64,000 bases of DNA from Stenopsyche tienmushanensis (Eukaryota; Arthropoda; Insecta; Trichoptera; Stenopsychidae): contig WACJ01000229.1 in the NCBI GenBank assembly GCA_008973525.1, positions 372,001 to 436,000 on the forward strand, in the 5' to 3' direction. Shown here in pieces: positions 1 to 11,740 of this stretch (its first letter is position 1; every line of letters starts with the position of its first letter). The notes under the pieces were generated by a model. It had not been told where the DNA came from, made no database searches, and saw nothing but the letters and a program-made list of their open reading frames with translations. The translations under genes and the position numbers were made by a program.

Positions 1-199
1 GCTGGTAATAAATATCTGTGTCCTACTGGTCCAGAATATAGATCCCGGACATGTCGCAAGAGATCCTATCTCTTGGACGCCATACCGATACATGTTCTGC
101 GTCCATGTGTGGGTGGTTGCATGGACACTCCGGCTGATCTATTATCTACAACTTCTGCAAATGGGCATTGGATTTACCATGCCCTTTTTTTTTTTTTTT

Positions 200-333
200 T
201 TTATTTATTTAAGGAAAGAAAAAATACAATTCAAAAGTAGATAAATAACAAACTAAAAAATTCAAATATTATTTTGAAAATATGCCCGAAGTAACATTAA
301 AGCATCGAATGTTTCGTCATTTAGTCTGGATCT
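200..333 (-). mobile_element. hAT element fragment
   Basis: About 130 bp closely matches the interior of the full hAT copy at 55211-56246 (its stretch around 55400-55540), including the part coding for the start of the hAT C-terminal dimerisation region. Both ends are missing. It adjoins the A-rich 3' end of the non-LTR element on its right and a T17 run on its left. Confidence 0.75.
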
Positions 334-337
334 TTCT

Positions 338-1540
338 TTTATTTTTTCTTCCACTGCCACCCGGCTACAAGTGAAGCAATGCCAGGGTGGCAGCAATGTG
401 TCCCTCTCGGGTCCTCTATGTTGTCATCTACGATGGTTCAGATGGGGGGCGAAGGCGACGTCTCTCGCGCTCCGCTTCTTCCTTGGCCCGGATTACAGCC
501 GTTGCGTATCTGCACCACGCATTCCATGTCTCCGCGCTAGTCAGCATCGAGGGTATCATGATGTCGGGGGAGAGCGTATTCAAACCAAGCTTCCCCTTTA
601 GGTTTTCCCTCTCTGCGTCGAACGCTGGACAGACGAATGTCGTATGTGCAGCATCATCCGTTTCTGCATTGCAGTGGTGGCATCCCGGTCCGGTTTCTTT
701 TCCAATTCTATGGAGATAGCCACCGAAGCAACCGTGCCCGGTGAGCACCTGGGTTAGGTGGTAGCATAGTTGCCCGTGCTTTCTGTCCACCCAGGGCTTC
801 AGGGTCGGCAGGATTCGGTGGATCCACCGGCCTTTGATGGAGTTTTGCCAGCGAGTCTGCCATGCCTCCATGGTGAGCTCCTTGGCTCTCTTCTTATCTT
901 CACCGAACCGTGTGGTCTTCCTCTCCTTGGCGAGAAGATCTATCGGCGGAACCCGGTCAGCGCCAGGACTGCGTCCTCTGACACCGTGCGGTACGCCGCC
1001 GCAACCCTGATCGCGCTCCTCTTCTGGACCCTGGCCCGCTCTATGTGCAGTGCATCGGCCCATATCGGCGCGCCGTACAACAGCACCGAATGCACTACCT
1101 CATTGTAAAGCTTCCTCCGGTTGGTCTTCGGGCCACCGATGTTAGGCATCAACCTGGCCAGGTCCTCTGCAATTCCGGCCGCCCTTGCTGCCGCTCTCTC
1201 CGTGTGTGCCACAAAGCTGAGCTTGTCGTCTATCTCCACCCCGAGGTATCGTATCGATCTTGAGAATTTAACCGTCGAGTTTCCGATCCTCAGGTTGGGA
1301 GGTGCAAGCTTTCTGCGCCTCGTGAAGAAGAGGGCTTCCGTTTTCTGTACGGCGAGTTTTAGCCCTGCCTCCGTTAGCCAGTTCTCCGCCTTCTTCAGGG
1401 TGTTCTCGCAGATTATTTGCAGAAGCTCCGTGGTCTTGGCCGTGGCTAGTATGGCTATGTCGTCAGCAAAGGCGACCATCTTGGCCCCTGACATTAGTGT
1501 AACTTTTAGCAGGCCGTCATACCATGCCTGTCAGGACTTG
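338..1540 (-). mobile_element. R1/Jockey-type non-LTR retrotransposon, 5'-truncated and frameshifted
   Basis: The minus strand encodes the C-terminal half of a reverse-transcriptase ORF2. Positions 1494 to about 955 carry the palm motif FADDIAIL and the conserved LARLMPNIGGP and AYRTVSEDAVLAL stretches. The frame then slips by one base near 955 and continues to a stop at 428 with the thumb/RNase-like region (VLTGHGCFGGYL) and a Cys-His knuckle (CHHCNAETDDAAHTTFVC). Upstream coding is lost beyond about 1540, so the copy lacks endonuclease and most fingers. The 3' end (338-352) is A-rich and abuts hAT sequence. It is a dead copy, related to those at 14.2, 28.9, 32.7 and 58.7 kb. Confidence 0.85.
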
Positions 1541-2817
1541 GGAGGTCCAATGGTTGGGATTAACCCAACATAAACGATACCTCCGTTCAACGGCGCTCCC
1601 ATTCTGAGAAATCACGAGCTCAGGTTTCCAACTCGACGAAGCTCATTTGACACACCCTCTGTGCCTCCAAGGTGGAGTTTCCAACTACAACATTTCGGCT
1701 TCTCTTCTCATTGAACTTGACTGCACTGAGCTGCAGTTGGAGATTAAGTGCAGCAAGGACTGGAAGGCTGTCCGTTGTAACATTAATAGTTTTATTTATT
1801 CCCCAAAACACAACTTAGACATTTTGGCAAAGGCGTTTTCCGCGGCAATGTCAACAACGTGCTGGTTAAAAGAGCACCTCTCCGCCAACGTGATGCCAAG
1901 ATGTATTGTCTCAGTTTGGAATTTGATCACCCTTCCATTCAGTTTAAGACGTGGCCAACGATTTTGAGCATAAGGCCTATAGACTTCCCAGGTTCCTTCA
2001 GGGCTATTTCAAATTGTAGATCTATGTGTATAAAAAGCAAACAATTGATGCCCTCAAAGTCAATATAACGAACGTTTTCCAGCAAATTCAGTCAGATTTA
2101 TGTGATAAAGTCGTTGAGAAATGAACCTCCTGAATACGTGCAACCAAGCAAAGCCATGGTTGACATTTTAACAATGTTATATTTCATACGTAATGCCATA
2201 GAATATACTTCCAAATTTTAATAAAACCGAGTGGATATCTCACATATGATTTGTTTTACTTACATTTAAAAATCAAGCGTCTTAACGTGAAGACCTTATA
2301 GATCTGATTGAATAAAGAAACAGCATTCTTATCTTATATTTTATATGTTAGATATTAATCCACATGTTATGTTATTTATGATTCCACTTTCACTTTATAA
2401 AAATTAGATTGAAAATCATTTTTTAATACTTATGGAAAAGTTTCGAAGTTCAAATTTGCTTGTATCATGATTATAAAGTATTATTACTTTATTATAGTGG
2501 TAATAAAATGCACACAATAGTGTATACATCATTTTTATATGATTAGTTTTAATATTTCAAATGAACATTTTTCATTTTGCTGCTGGTAAATACTGAGCCA
2601 TTTTAAATCAACCTTGAACTAGTGGACAAATATACCATACATTTTTAGATAACAGTTACGCTAAATGTTGCATAACTAGCATAATATTACATAATACAAA
2701 TTAAGCTTGAAATATCCGCAAAATCAACATTTAATTTCATACACATGTGATATTAATAACTCGAATTTAAACCGAGAGATTAAAAGATATTAAATGTATG
2801 TTTCTGCATTATTTTAG
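1541..2817. other. Intergenic or intronic, no gene recognised
   Basis: AT-rich DNA without a supported gene. At 2090-2195 lies a copy of a dispersed repeat also seen at 60215-60300 (shared core GAATACGTG..ACC.AGCAAAGCC). This stretch may be the first intron of the phosphatase gene beginning at 2818, since that gene's first exon was not found here. Confidence 0.4.
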
Positions 2818-3606
2818 ATACTGAACATATCTATGAGAAAATTGTTGCGACAATATTGAATAAATATGGAAAACCTTATCCACGGGAATTAAGACTGAAA
2901 GTCTTGGGCACTACCGAGCAAAGAACTGCCGAAATAGCATGCAAAGAGTTAAGTCTGCCCATCACCCCTCAGGATTTTCATGTACAAATGAAAGACTTAG
3001 GAAACAAAATGTTGAGAGATGCACCATTATTAAAAGGTAGAAAATAATCTCCACGTTTTTCATTAATGCCCGTTTATAATTAAATTACAAATTTAGTAAA
3101 TGCTTAATTTAAAGGTTCAAAGCAGCTCATCGAACATCTTCATCGGAACAATATTCCGATAGCGTTGGCTACCAGCTCAGGCAAAGAAAGCGTCGTAGCG
3201 AAGACGGCCAACTATATGGATCTATTTAGTCATTTCAGCCATAAAGTAATGGGTAGCTCTGATCCCGAGGTGAAGATTGGAAAGCCGAATCCCGACATAT
3301 TTCTTATTTGCGCATCGAGATTTCCTGATAAACCTAAACCAGAAAATGTAAATATACATTGCTATTATGTCGTTTCGTAGCAAAATTGTTAAATCGTGCG
3401 TATTAATGACGACGTTAATATTTCAGTGCCTTGTTATTGAAGACGCTCCGAACGGCGTTGAAGCCGCTTTGGCCGCTGGAATGCAAGTCGTGATGGTGCC
3501 TGATCCTACGCTGGAAAAATCTTTAACGAAGCGTGCGACACAGCTCCTCGAAACATTGGAAGATTTCCGTCCTGAAGACTTTGGATTACCGCCGTTCAAG
3601 TCGTAA
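2818..3606 (+). CDS. Pseudouridine-5'-phosphatase-like HAD hydrolase, copy 1 (first exon missing)
   Basis: Three exons, 2818-3036, 3115-3347 and 3427-3606, have clean GT-AG borders and introns of 78-79 bp. The product matches the PUDP/HDHD1 (Drosophila Gs1-like) family, which removes phosphate from pseudouridine 5'-phosphate and related small substrates in the cytosol. Visible motifs are HAD motif II ([10 protein letters not shown]), motif III lysine (GKPNPDIFL) and motif IV acidic pair ([12 protein letters not shown]), ending GLPPFKS. The first exon, which carries the nucleophile motif DxDG, is not in the window. The first exon seen begins in phase 1 at the point where the paralogue at 8.4-10.6 kb has its first intron, so the missing exon is expected upstream beyond the R1/hAT block. 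If it is absent, this is a pseudogene. Family assignment is firm; the exact substrate is inferred. Confidence 0.85.
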
Positions 3607-5773
3607 TTCATTTGGAACCAATTTTTAAATTTAAAAGCGTTCAATATACGTTTTAAACAGCCATAAAGCAGCTAATCATTGCGATGTCATTCAAGGACAG
3701 GTATCATAAATTAATAATGATATCAGGGTGTAAATCTTATATATTGAATTATATAAATTTGTTTTTAGTACCTTTATGAATTTATAGACGAGTTGGTTGT
3801 TTTATAGAAATCCATTTTTTATTTAGAAATGACTATTGATTATTTGTGCCTTGTGAGGGCATTTATGAACAAAACTTTATTTAATTAGCTATGCTTGTTA
3901 TATTGACGACGGAATATTAGAACAATTCTTGTAAAAAAAATATTTTCATTAATTATTTTTTCATATACCCAAGTATTATAGTATCGAAACGTAGATAAAG
4001 TATTAGTTTCATTTTCGCGTTGTAGCTATGATAATTTAGCTGTGATAATTACGTTACAAAATGCAATACAGTTGGATTGAATTGAATTCATTTATTATAA
4101 ATTGTTATTGTTTGGAGTATTTATATTTATATAAATTATTATTTTATGCAAACATCTCATTAGTGCATATGAAAAATTTGTTATTTTATTAAATGATCTA
4201 ATAAAAAATGCTGAAAATGTTATTTTGCAAATAATATTAATGAGCACCTTATCCCTAGTTATTGATTTCTTCCTTATTTTTCCTTATTAGACTTCGACGT
4301 ATTCAATATTTATGCATGTTCCTGAACTTTCCCCACACCACCCTGCTCAGGACTTTTCTAAATAAGTACTCACTGCGTGTAACTCGAAAATACGATCAGT
4401 GATCTAGTGTTAAACGAACTAAAACGTTTCAATTCTCCTGGTTCTGTTGTTTTTATTGTTTTAGTACATTATTTTATCACATTTTTTTTAAATATGAATG
4501 ACATTGCTTGAAATTTATCAGTTGTTGATGTATAATCAGATCTTGATATAAATCTGAAATAAATTAAAATGATTTCTGACATATATAAATTGACATTGGG
4601 ATGCCATCCATATTTATTCTTCCCAGGACCTAATATACAACATACATCAAAAAATTAATTGTTGATATTTTGTTTATCTAATATATAAAAATCAATGTTT
4701 GTTTGTCCGTATTTAATGCGCTGCTAAACTGTTCATCCGATTGCGATAAAACTTTGTCAACTTATTGTTTGCACTTGCGGGAATATCATAGGCTTAGTAA
4801 AAATATTGTTTGAGTATGCAATTCGTTATGCGAAACGTTTAGCGTATGTTGGCGCATATTGGTCTGGTGGTTGTTAAGGTAACTAAAGCACTATAACCGT
4901 TGATTTGTTATGTATTTGTCAAGTGTTCGGTCTTCAGTCGACCATGCGGTAACACAAACATCATCATTTTAATTCACACCAGCTCAATTCGTTTGGCTAC
5001 AACAGCGACACATCGAAAACGTATTTGAGTCACTTTTAAATTCTGTTTGGCTTCCATTACATCGTTTATAATTGTGTGTTTATGTCAAAAATAAATAATT
5101 AAGGCAAGCTTTGCAATTACCAATATTGCAAGAATTCAAATGCCTTAGAGCTATCTTCATTGAGAAGAAATTGATGAATAACGAAATAAACTCCAGGATT
5201 CAACTCCAACAATTGATTCAACAACTCTGATAATCGATGCTATCAGTGGTCTGAAAAATATATTAGTGAAGAAATCACTATCGGACGAAAATTTGAAATA
5301 AAATTTACAAAACATTAACACTTTGCAGCCAGGGTGGTCCGTGCTATGCTTCGCCTAAATTCCGGGTATTTCACACTAAACTTCGTCCCAATGTTCGGAC
5401 GTTTTCGCAAGAAAATCCTTAAAACTACTTCTTTCATAATATTGATATAGCCAAACAACCAAGCATAGGAACACACAGGGTATGTGTGCGTGCTTCTCAC
5501 ATGGATAGCTGTATATGGGCTACTCACGCTCAAATCATTTATTACCAGACGGTACGCAGCACACAGAAAAATATTATGTATTCAAAAGCACTTCATCAAC
5601 ATGGCATAAGCATATTCTTTGGGACGGGAAAAAATGTAAGAAGTCTCCATGTTAACGTAACCTTTGATGCGTATAATAAATGGCTACTATGTATTAAAAG
5701 GGATTTTTTGTTAAATATTTAATGAACAAATATAATATAAACAATAATTACATCTAATCGATTTGAAAATAAA
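3607..5773. other. Intergenic between two convergent genes
   Basis: AT-rich 3' flanks of copy 1 of the phosphatase and of NDUFA2. No ORF with coding character. It contains one dispersed repeat (4672-4870) and, at 5310-5335, a short TTAACACTTTG piggyBac-like terminus that I could not pair. Confidence 0.4.
4672..4870. repeat. Dispersed interspersed repeat (small non-autonomous element)
   Basis: This matches, in inverse orientation, the tandem pair at 63400-63690 over about 110 bp, including AATCAATGTTTGTTTGTCCG and GATTGCGATAAAACTTTG. A weaker relative lies at 7961-8090 (GTATTGTTTG.GTACGCAATT). There are no coding capacity and no clear termini; the transposon class is unknown. Confidence 0.6.
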
Positions 5774-7411
5774 TCACTTTGTGGCTAAAGTTTTTATTTG
5801 CTCTAAGACTTCTTGGGCGCTCTTATTGGTCAGCGATACACTTGATTCCTTTCCCATTTCTGAAAAAATATATATTCAGCATTACAATTTGTATACTATA
5901 CTATGTACACTATTTCATTACATAATATACACTTTAACACGGTTAAAAAATTAAAAATAATATAAATACACAGTGCGTTCAATAAGTAATGCAATCAATT
6001 TGTTCCAGACGCTATAATACATCTAGCGCAGTCTATTCTATAGGTGTTAGCTTTAAAACACGCCAAGTCTTAACCGCTATCAAACTATCGGAGAGTCAGG
6101 CGTGCGTTTTTGTGATCATTCTGTGGATTGCTATCAAATTTTGCGTTAAACTTGGATGGTCCACCATTGAAACGTTTCTATTCGTTCAGCAGGACTTTGG
6201 GAGTGATTACTTCTCTCTTGAACTTCTTGAATCGACAAAAATGTGATGCATGTGCGTAATTGTTTGAACTCCGACTGATGGTTGAGCCTTCAATGTATAA
6301 CAGAAACCCTAAACATGATGAAAACAAGCATTTATCACATTGTGACCGAAGATTTGAACATGAAAAAGATGTGCGCCAAACTGCTCCCAAGATACTAAAC
6401 TATAGCGGGATTTCTTGACTAGGATTACTATTGGTTCCCCAGCTTCTCTCCAATCCTGATCTGGTTCCCCCAGATTTATTTTGTTTACTTGCTTATAAGG
6501 AATCCTGAAAATTATACATTGGAATATGATTGAAAATATTACATCAGCTCTAAAGGACATCCTGGAGAATGCTTTCTGGGCCTGGAAATATCACTTCTAG
6601 AAGTTTATCAATGCAGGAAGGTAGTTATTTTGATAATTTTAAACTAATTGTACAAATATGTTCAATATATGATTTTTTATGGATTTGGTCGCATTACTTA
6701 TTGGACGCATTAGACAGGCTTTAATTGAAAAAATTAAAAAATAATTTAAATCTCTATAAAAATAAACTATTCACACTATGCAAATACATTTTTTGAGTCC
6801 ATAATTAACCACAAGGTAGCATATGTGACTGGACATAATTATGGATATTTTTAAACGAAACTTATCAATGTCTATTTTAAAAATAAGTTTAAATTACCAT
6901 ATCTAGCCCAAAGACGAGGCTGCACGCCGGTAGATTCCCTAATGAGAATAGGGAACTTCGGGTTGGCTTTTTTCAATTCCACATAGTGTTTAGTGATGAA
7001 ATCTCTGTCAATGATAAATACATAAAAATAGCATTATTTATTATAATAATAATCTATTGTATGGACGTATGCATTCATACAAAATCACAACTAATGCCTA
7101 AAACTGTCAATAATAAAAACAATTGCTTTTATATGAAAATTTTGTTATTCTGGCTGAACCTAAGATGTCAATCAAAATATTAATATTAATTGATACGTGA
7201 CAAATGTTTTGTTTGGCTCAGAATCAAATAAGAACGAAATTATCTCCATGCATGTGACATTTAATAAGGAATACACCTCAATGCATAGATATATGGCGAC
7301 AATTTGTATACGATATAAATCCGTGACAAACCTGACTCCAGCGGATTGAGCTCCCGCTTGGCAGAGATGCACCCGCAATTCGCGAAGCCGCGAAGAAAAT
7401 CGAATAGACAT
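5774..7411 (-). CDS. NDUFA2: NADH dehydrogenase [ubiquinone] 1 alpha subcomplex subunit 2 (complex I B8)
   Basis: Three minus-strand exons: 7332-7411, 6898-7004 and 5774-5859. They join in frame into a 90-residue protein. Exon 1 encodes [19 protein letters not shown]. Exon 2 continues [19 protein letters not shown] and ends [10 protein letters not shown]. Exon 3 ends in [18 protein letters not shown]. This is the small thioredoxin-fold accessory subunit of mitochondrial complex I (human protein 99 residues), on the matrix arm. Starts, phases and GT-AG borders all agree. Intron 2 (about 1 kb) holds a mariner remnant; intron 1 is about 330 bp. The ATG at 7409-7411 is the only start giving the usual short N-terminus. 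No lesion is seen. It lies between the two phosphatase paralogues. Confidence 0.92.
5969..6714 (+). mobile_element. mariner-family element, internally deleted, with inverted termini
   Basis: The ends carry matching inverted repeats: GTGCGTTCAATAAGTAATGC on the left, and the reverse complement of GCATTACTTATTGGACGCAT on the right. Inside are degenerate mariner transposase pieces: an N-terminal HTH region ([20 protein letters not shown]), the region before the last catalytic acid ([13 protein letters not shown], cognate to YSPDLAPSDF), and a C-terminal LKD..FWAW..FINAG stretch. It is about 745 bp, where full elements are about 1.3 kb. It lies in NDUFA2 intron 2, antisense to the gene. Confidence 0.82.
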
Positions 7412-8428
7412 CGCAATGCTTATGCAACTGTCATCTATTGCCAGAGCGATTCACCGTAGACAATTGCCTGTGTTGCCATATGTTAAAATTAAATTTCGTT
7501 GATGATTCCTGATTTTTAAAATAATTTATAATAATATTCAAAAATCATGTTAATAAAAAATTGATTTCTAAATTTATATTAAAAATAAAAACATTTGAAA
7601 GCAAAAAAATATTTTCAGGGATATATTTAATATTGCACCAAAAAAGGATAATATTCTTATAGACGGCAAAAATATAAAAATAATTAGGGTTATTTATGGT
7701 CTTTAAATATAATCCAGCAGATTCCTAAATGCTTTGCAAAACTTTTTAGAATCACATTTCATATTTTATAATTATTATCGTGGTTGCAAAGATATTTCTT
7801 ACAGTTGTAATTTTTTTGATCCAATTCTTTGGTAAAAAATAATAGACATTTTTTTATAGTACACGTTCATGAAATTTGAAAATAAACAAAATTACAACAT
7901 TGAAATAACACATTTATTTTGAATACTCTTTATCAAATATTATTATTCATATTTATCTATAAATGTAAAAATGAATTTCTGTGGTCTGTCTGTTAGTTTG
8001 TCCCATTATTATAGAATTAATACAAGTATTGTTTGTGTACGCAATTGGTTTTGCGAGACGTTTAACGGATGCACCACGTAGGCGCATAACACTCTGTTGA
8101 AGTAATGCGTAGCGCGAAGACGAAGAGAGGACGGATTCTAGCGCAATACGGCAATTGAACTCTGCTCACAGAAGAGAGGAAGACAGACGATCTTTATAGC
8201 ATTAGCCCCTTGCGCTTTGCGCGATCGTATACCCGTTTTTTTAAAACGCAATTAAAAATATATAAAAGCACTTCAATAAACAATTAAAACGCAAACACTT
8301 TCTTTGTGCTGACATTTTGCTGACAGGCTTGGCAGGTTGTTTTTATTTATTAATACACCATCGATATTATATAATTTGAAGCACATGTATCGTCAAAAAT
8401 TTTCGAATGTTAAAAAATCCACAGGTTT
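7412..8428. other. Intergenic between NDUFA2 and phosphatase copy 2
   Basis: AT-rich upstream region of NDUFA2 and downstream region of the minus-strand phosphatase. A degenerate dispersed repeat lies at 7961-8090, followed by a GC-richer patch (8090-8230) of unknown origin. No gene recognised. Confidence 0.4.
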
Positions 8429-10649
8429 TCAATTTTTAAACGGAGGCAGACCAAAGATCTCAGGTTTAAAGTCTTCGAGCGACGAAAGAACGACGGTCGC
8501 TCCGGAGGTCAGGGATCGGTCGAGTTCTCTATCGGGAACCATCACTACTTGCATGCCGGCGCTGACTCCGGCTCTGACACCATTGGGAGCGTCTTCGAAG
8601 ACCAAACACTACAAACAAATAAGTAAAGCGCCACGTCGGTGTTATTTTTGCTAATTATGTTGATGATGTATATATATGTATACCAATTGAATTAGCGACC
8701 TTTTCGGGCGATGGTCTATCTGGGAATCTGGAAGCACAGACCAAGAAGATATCCGGTGAAGGTTTTCCGTTTAGTATTTCTGGATCGTGTGTTCCGAATA
8801 CCTGGTGAGAAAACAGACCGAGGAGTCGCTCGTGGCCCTTCATTTTACGGTGGGCGCTCTCTCTGCTCGAGCTGGTGGCGAGGGCAAAGGGAACATTCTC
8901 TTTGTGCAGATGGAGGATGAGACGTTCGGCGCCTGAAAGCGAAAATGAGATCAACGATGAGACCGAGGGCGGAAGGCGTAGGGCGGAGGACAGGCGTAGG
9001 CTCGGTCACCTGGCATCAGAGGTACCTCCACGGAGAGGGCGTCGAATTGCTTCTTGGCTTCATTTGCGAATCGATCCACCGATATTGGAAGATCAAGGGC
9101 TCGCACTATCATCTCGGCGCATTCGCTGCCTCGTTTTCCCATCAGCTGGACTCTCAGCTCCCATGTGTATCGTTTACCATACGAGCTGACGACTTTGCCG
9201 AACGCTTCGGCATTCAGGCGTTCGGAATCTAAGTTGCGCGAATGTCCAATGAAAAACTACGAGCTTATCGCAAATATTTTGCGCATTGCATGCGATGCCT
9301 GATGCATACAAGGCTAGTTTATCAAGCTAGAATGTCAATTTGATGCTGGTAAGCTTGTGATAGTACGGGAGGCAGCTTTTTTTTTTGCTACTTCTCCCCC
9401 AACAACAACATCGCAGACTACGACCGACTGCTGCGAAACCTTAAATATGATGTGTCTGCTTCTACCCTATCTGTGGTGGCAGCTGGTGATTACAATGCCA
9501 AGGCCATGGCCTGGGGATCCCCTATGACTGACCGGAGAGGAGCAATGCTAGCCGAGAGCATGTCAAGATTGCGGCTGCACTCGGCAAACAAAGAACGTTA
9601 ATGGACGTACAGAAGAGAGGTGTATGGATCGAACATCGACATCACCTTCTGCGGCGAGACAGTGATCGGGGGACTGAGAGACTGGGAAGTGTCTGAGAAA
9701 TACACAAATAGCGACCACCAGTATCTCACCTACCGATTGACTGGCTAGCTGAGGAGATATAGGAAACCACTTAGCAAAGGATGGTTGATCAGGAACCTCT
9801 GTAAGGAGGATTTCCTTGCTGTGATTCAGGCTAGAGAAGGATGACAGAAAGCATTGCTGTTCAGAAAAGGGCAGATGAAATTGCAGAAGAACTCCAAATT
9901 CTCATTGAGCGAGGATGCGGCGTGATCATGTCCAGGAGATCGAGAAACAAAACTAGATCCAGCGTGTACTGGCGGATAGAGGAACTTGCTGAGCAACGGA
10001 GAATCTGTCTTGCCATTAGGTGCAGGATAACAAGAGCCAGAGAAGAAGAAAATCAAATGCAGTGTCAGGAAACTCAAAGGGTAGACCGAAGAAACTTGCG
10101 AATAATGATCCAGGAATCTAAGGTACGCTGCTGGGAGGAACTATGCTGCATGTTTGACTCTGACCGGTGGGGACAGCCGTAAAAAATTGTACAGGGGAAA
10201 TCTATAATAAACAGCAGACTGTTGAATAAATCAAGCAACTCTTCCCAGACGAACCTGACACTGTAAAGATAGCAAAAGAACGGAGTAGAAATGGAATAGA
10301 CAACGCGGAATCTCCCACACCATTCAGCAGGGATGAACTGCAATTGGCGGGAAGAAAATCGAAAATGGGGAAGGCACCGGGGCTGGACGGCATGCCCGGC
10401 GAGATTTGACTATGCTGGACTGATGATATTGGCAAAGATACGTCGAACGATCTGGACAATTGAAGTATTGGGACAAACGTAAATGGTAGAACGCGTCGTC
10501 GATAGCCTCTGATGTGTAAGTCACTAATGTATATATGAATGAATGAAATGTTTATAACTATTTTGTTTTCGCATTAAAAACAATGACGATTTACCAATGA
10601 GAAGTCCATCCATGTCGAAAATGACGTGAGTGACCATGGAGTAGACCAT
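8429..10649 (-). CDS. Pseudouridine-5'-phosphatase-like HAD hydrolase, copy 2
   Basis: Four minus-strand exons: 10595-10649, 9010-9228, 8700-8932 and 8429-8608. Exon 1 carries the HAD nucleophile motif (THVIFDMDGLLI, then D from the split codon). Later exons carry LATSSSRESA, GKPSPDIFL and VFEDAPNGVRAG and end GLPPFKN. Phases and intron positions match copy 1 exactly, so the two arose by DNA duplication, not retroposition. Sequence identity to copy 1 is moderate, implying an old duplication. Intron 1 (about 1.4 kb) contains an antisense non-LTR fragment; the other introns are 77-91 bp. Start chosen at MVYSMVTHVIFD; the second Met, four residues on, is also possible. The 9228 acceptor has a poor pyrimidine tract. 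Likely a functional cytosolic small-metabolite phosphatase. Confidence 0.88.
9370..10545 (+). mobile_element. R1/Jockey-type non-LTR fragment: endonuclease to start of reverse transcriptase
   Basis: In order on +: APE-type endonuclease pieces AAGDYNAKAMAWGSP, SNIDITFCG and TNSDHQYL (the N, D and DH of the active site), an Arg-rich linker (around 9841-10180), and the opening of the RT domain GKAPGLDGMPGEI near 10370-10405. Stops and frameshifts interrupt it. It sits inside intron 1 of the minus-strand phosphatase gene. The copy lacks both termini. Confidence 0.8.
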
Positions 10650-10884
10650 CTTGCAGCCATCGCCTTTGAACAACGTCCGATAAGCAAGCTGATTGAAAGC
10701 ACACGTTTTAAAAATTTGCATTTGCCACCGTAACCGTACGTTCCACATTTAATGGTTCGATATTCGATGGAGTGATCATTATTTTCTTGATTTGACACAG
10801 TTTTTAAGTGCAGATAAGCTGTCATAATTTAATAATATTTCCAGCATCAAAGCTATGCTGAAAACCCATGGAAAATTATCATTG

Positions 10885-11740
10885 ATTATAATGAGAGTTC
10901 TTAATCGTTCTGCAGACATGTTCGGGTATGACGTCCGATCGCGAGGCGCTCATTCAATATGTCGGCAGTCCGAAAAGTAGACCGGTTGGACAAATAGACC
11001 TTGTCGTCACTCCGTCCGCTTTTAGGGCCTTCTATAATCTAATTTACATTGGTGGCTCGTGCCAAATGAGGTCGTGAACGAGTTCCCCTCCACCCATAAA
11101 AACCATATATATATATATTTATTTATCTCACTAGTTTATGCTGCTATCTTAGCTAATTTTTGGTGAAAAAGACCACTCGAAGTTGAGAATGAGCATGTCC
11201 TTGCAGACATGGATATTAAATTCGGGTTTTGCACCTTGCTGTGCACTTTTGTTGAACAAGTTGGCATGGTAATTAATGACAGGACCAATAAACAGTTTGG
11301 GTCAATGGAAGGTCCCCATGTTCCATCCTGAATTGATGCAAAAGCTCGACCTTATTGCTATGAACCACTTGATTGAAATATCACCATGACGCTGTTTTTG
11401 TTCCATTGTGAGCAAATACGGCACCTGTCTTGCGCACAGCTTTCTCATGTTCAAACTTTCAGTCCATATGCAATGTACAGCATTTTTGAAAAGCTTAACA
11501 TATCTGCTAGTTTGTGTATTAACAATCATTTATAACGTGGTCACCTCATTTGGTCGATCACTGTGATGTTCGTCTCGGCAGCTCGTATGGCCTCGTTTTA
11601 ATTCTGCCACTCTATATTTTACTGTTGTAAACGAAGGAGCAATGCGAACGACAATCAAACGCTGAAGGTTTCTTCTGTAAAGTTTTGCAATAGAAAAGAA
11701 CGAATCTGCATTCCAATGTTGAGCATGTAATAACATCATG
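10885..11740 (-). mobile_element. Composite repeat: mariner N-terminal region joined to an unknown module
   Basis: 11302-11739 on minus encodes decayed mariner transposase (PSFTTVKYRVAELKRG, then SLNMRKLCARQVPYLLTMEQ). Beyond it, 10885-11200 holds a module with matches to 27240-27450 and 33440-33830 on the other strand (shared ACAAGGT.T.TGTCCAACCGG-like blocks). The three loci share the same order, so this is one repeat family. Confidence 0.65.

Noticed and set aside
387..1573. Several plus-strand ORFs near the left edge
   Set aside because: Shadows of the minus-strand reverse transcriptase.
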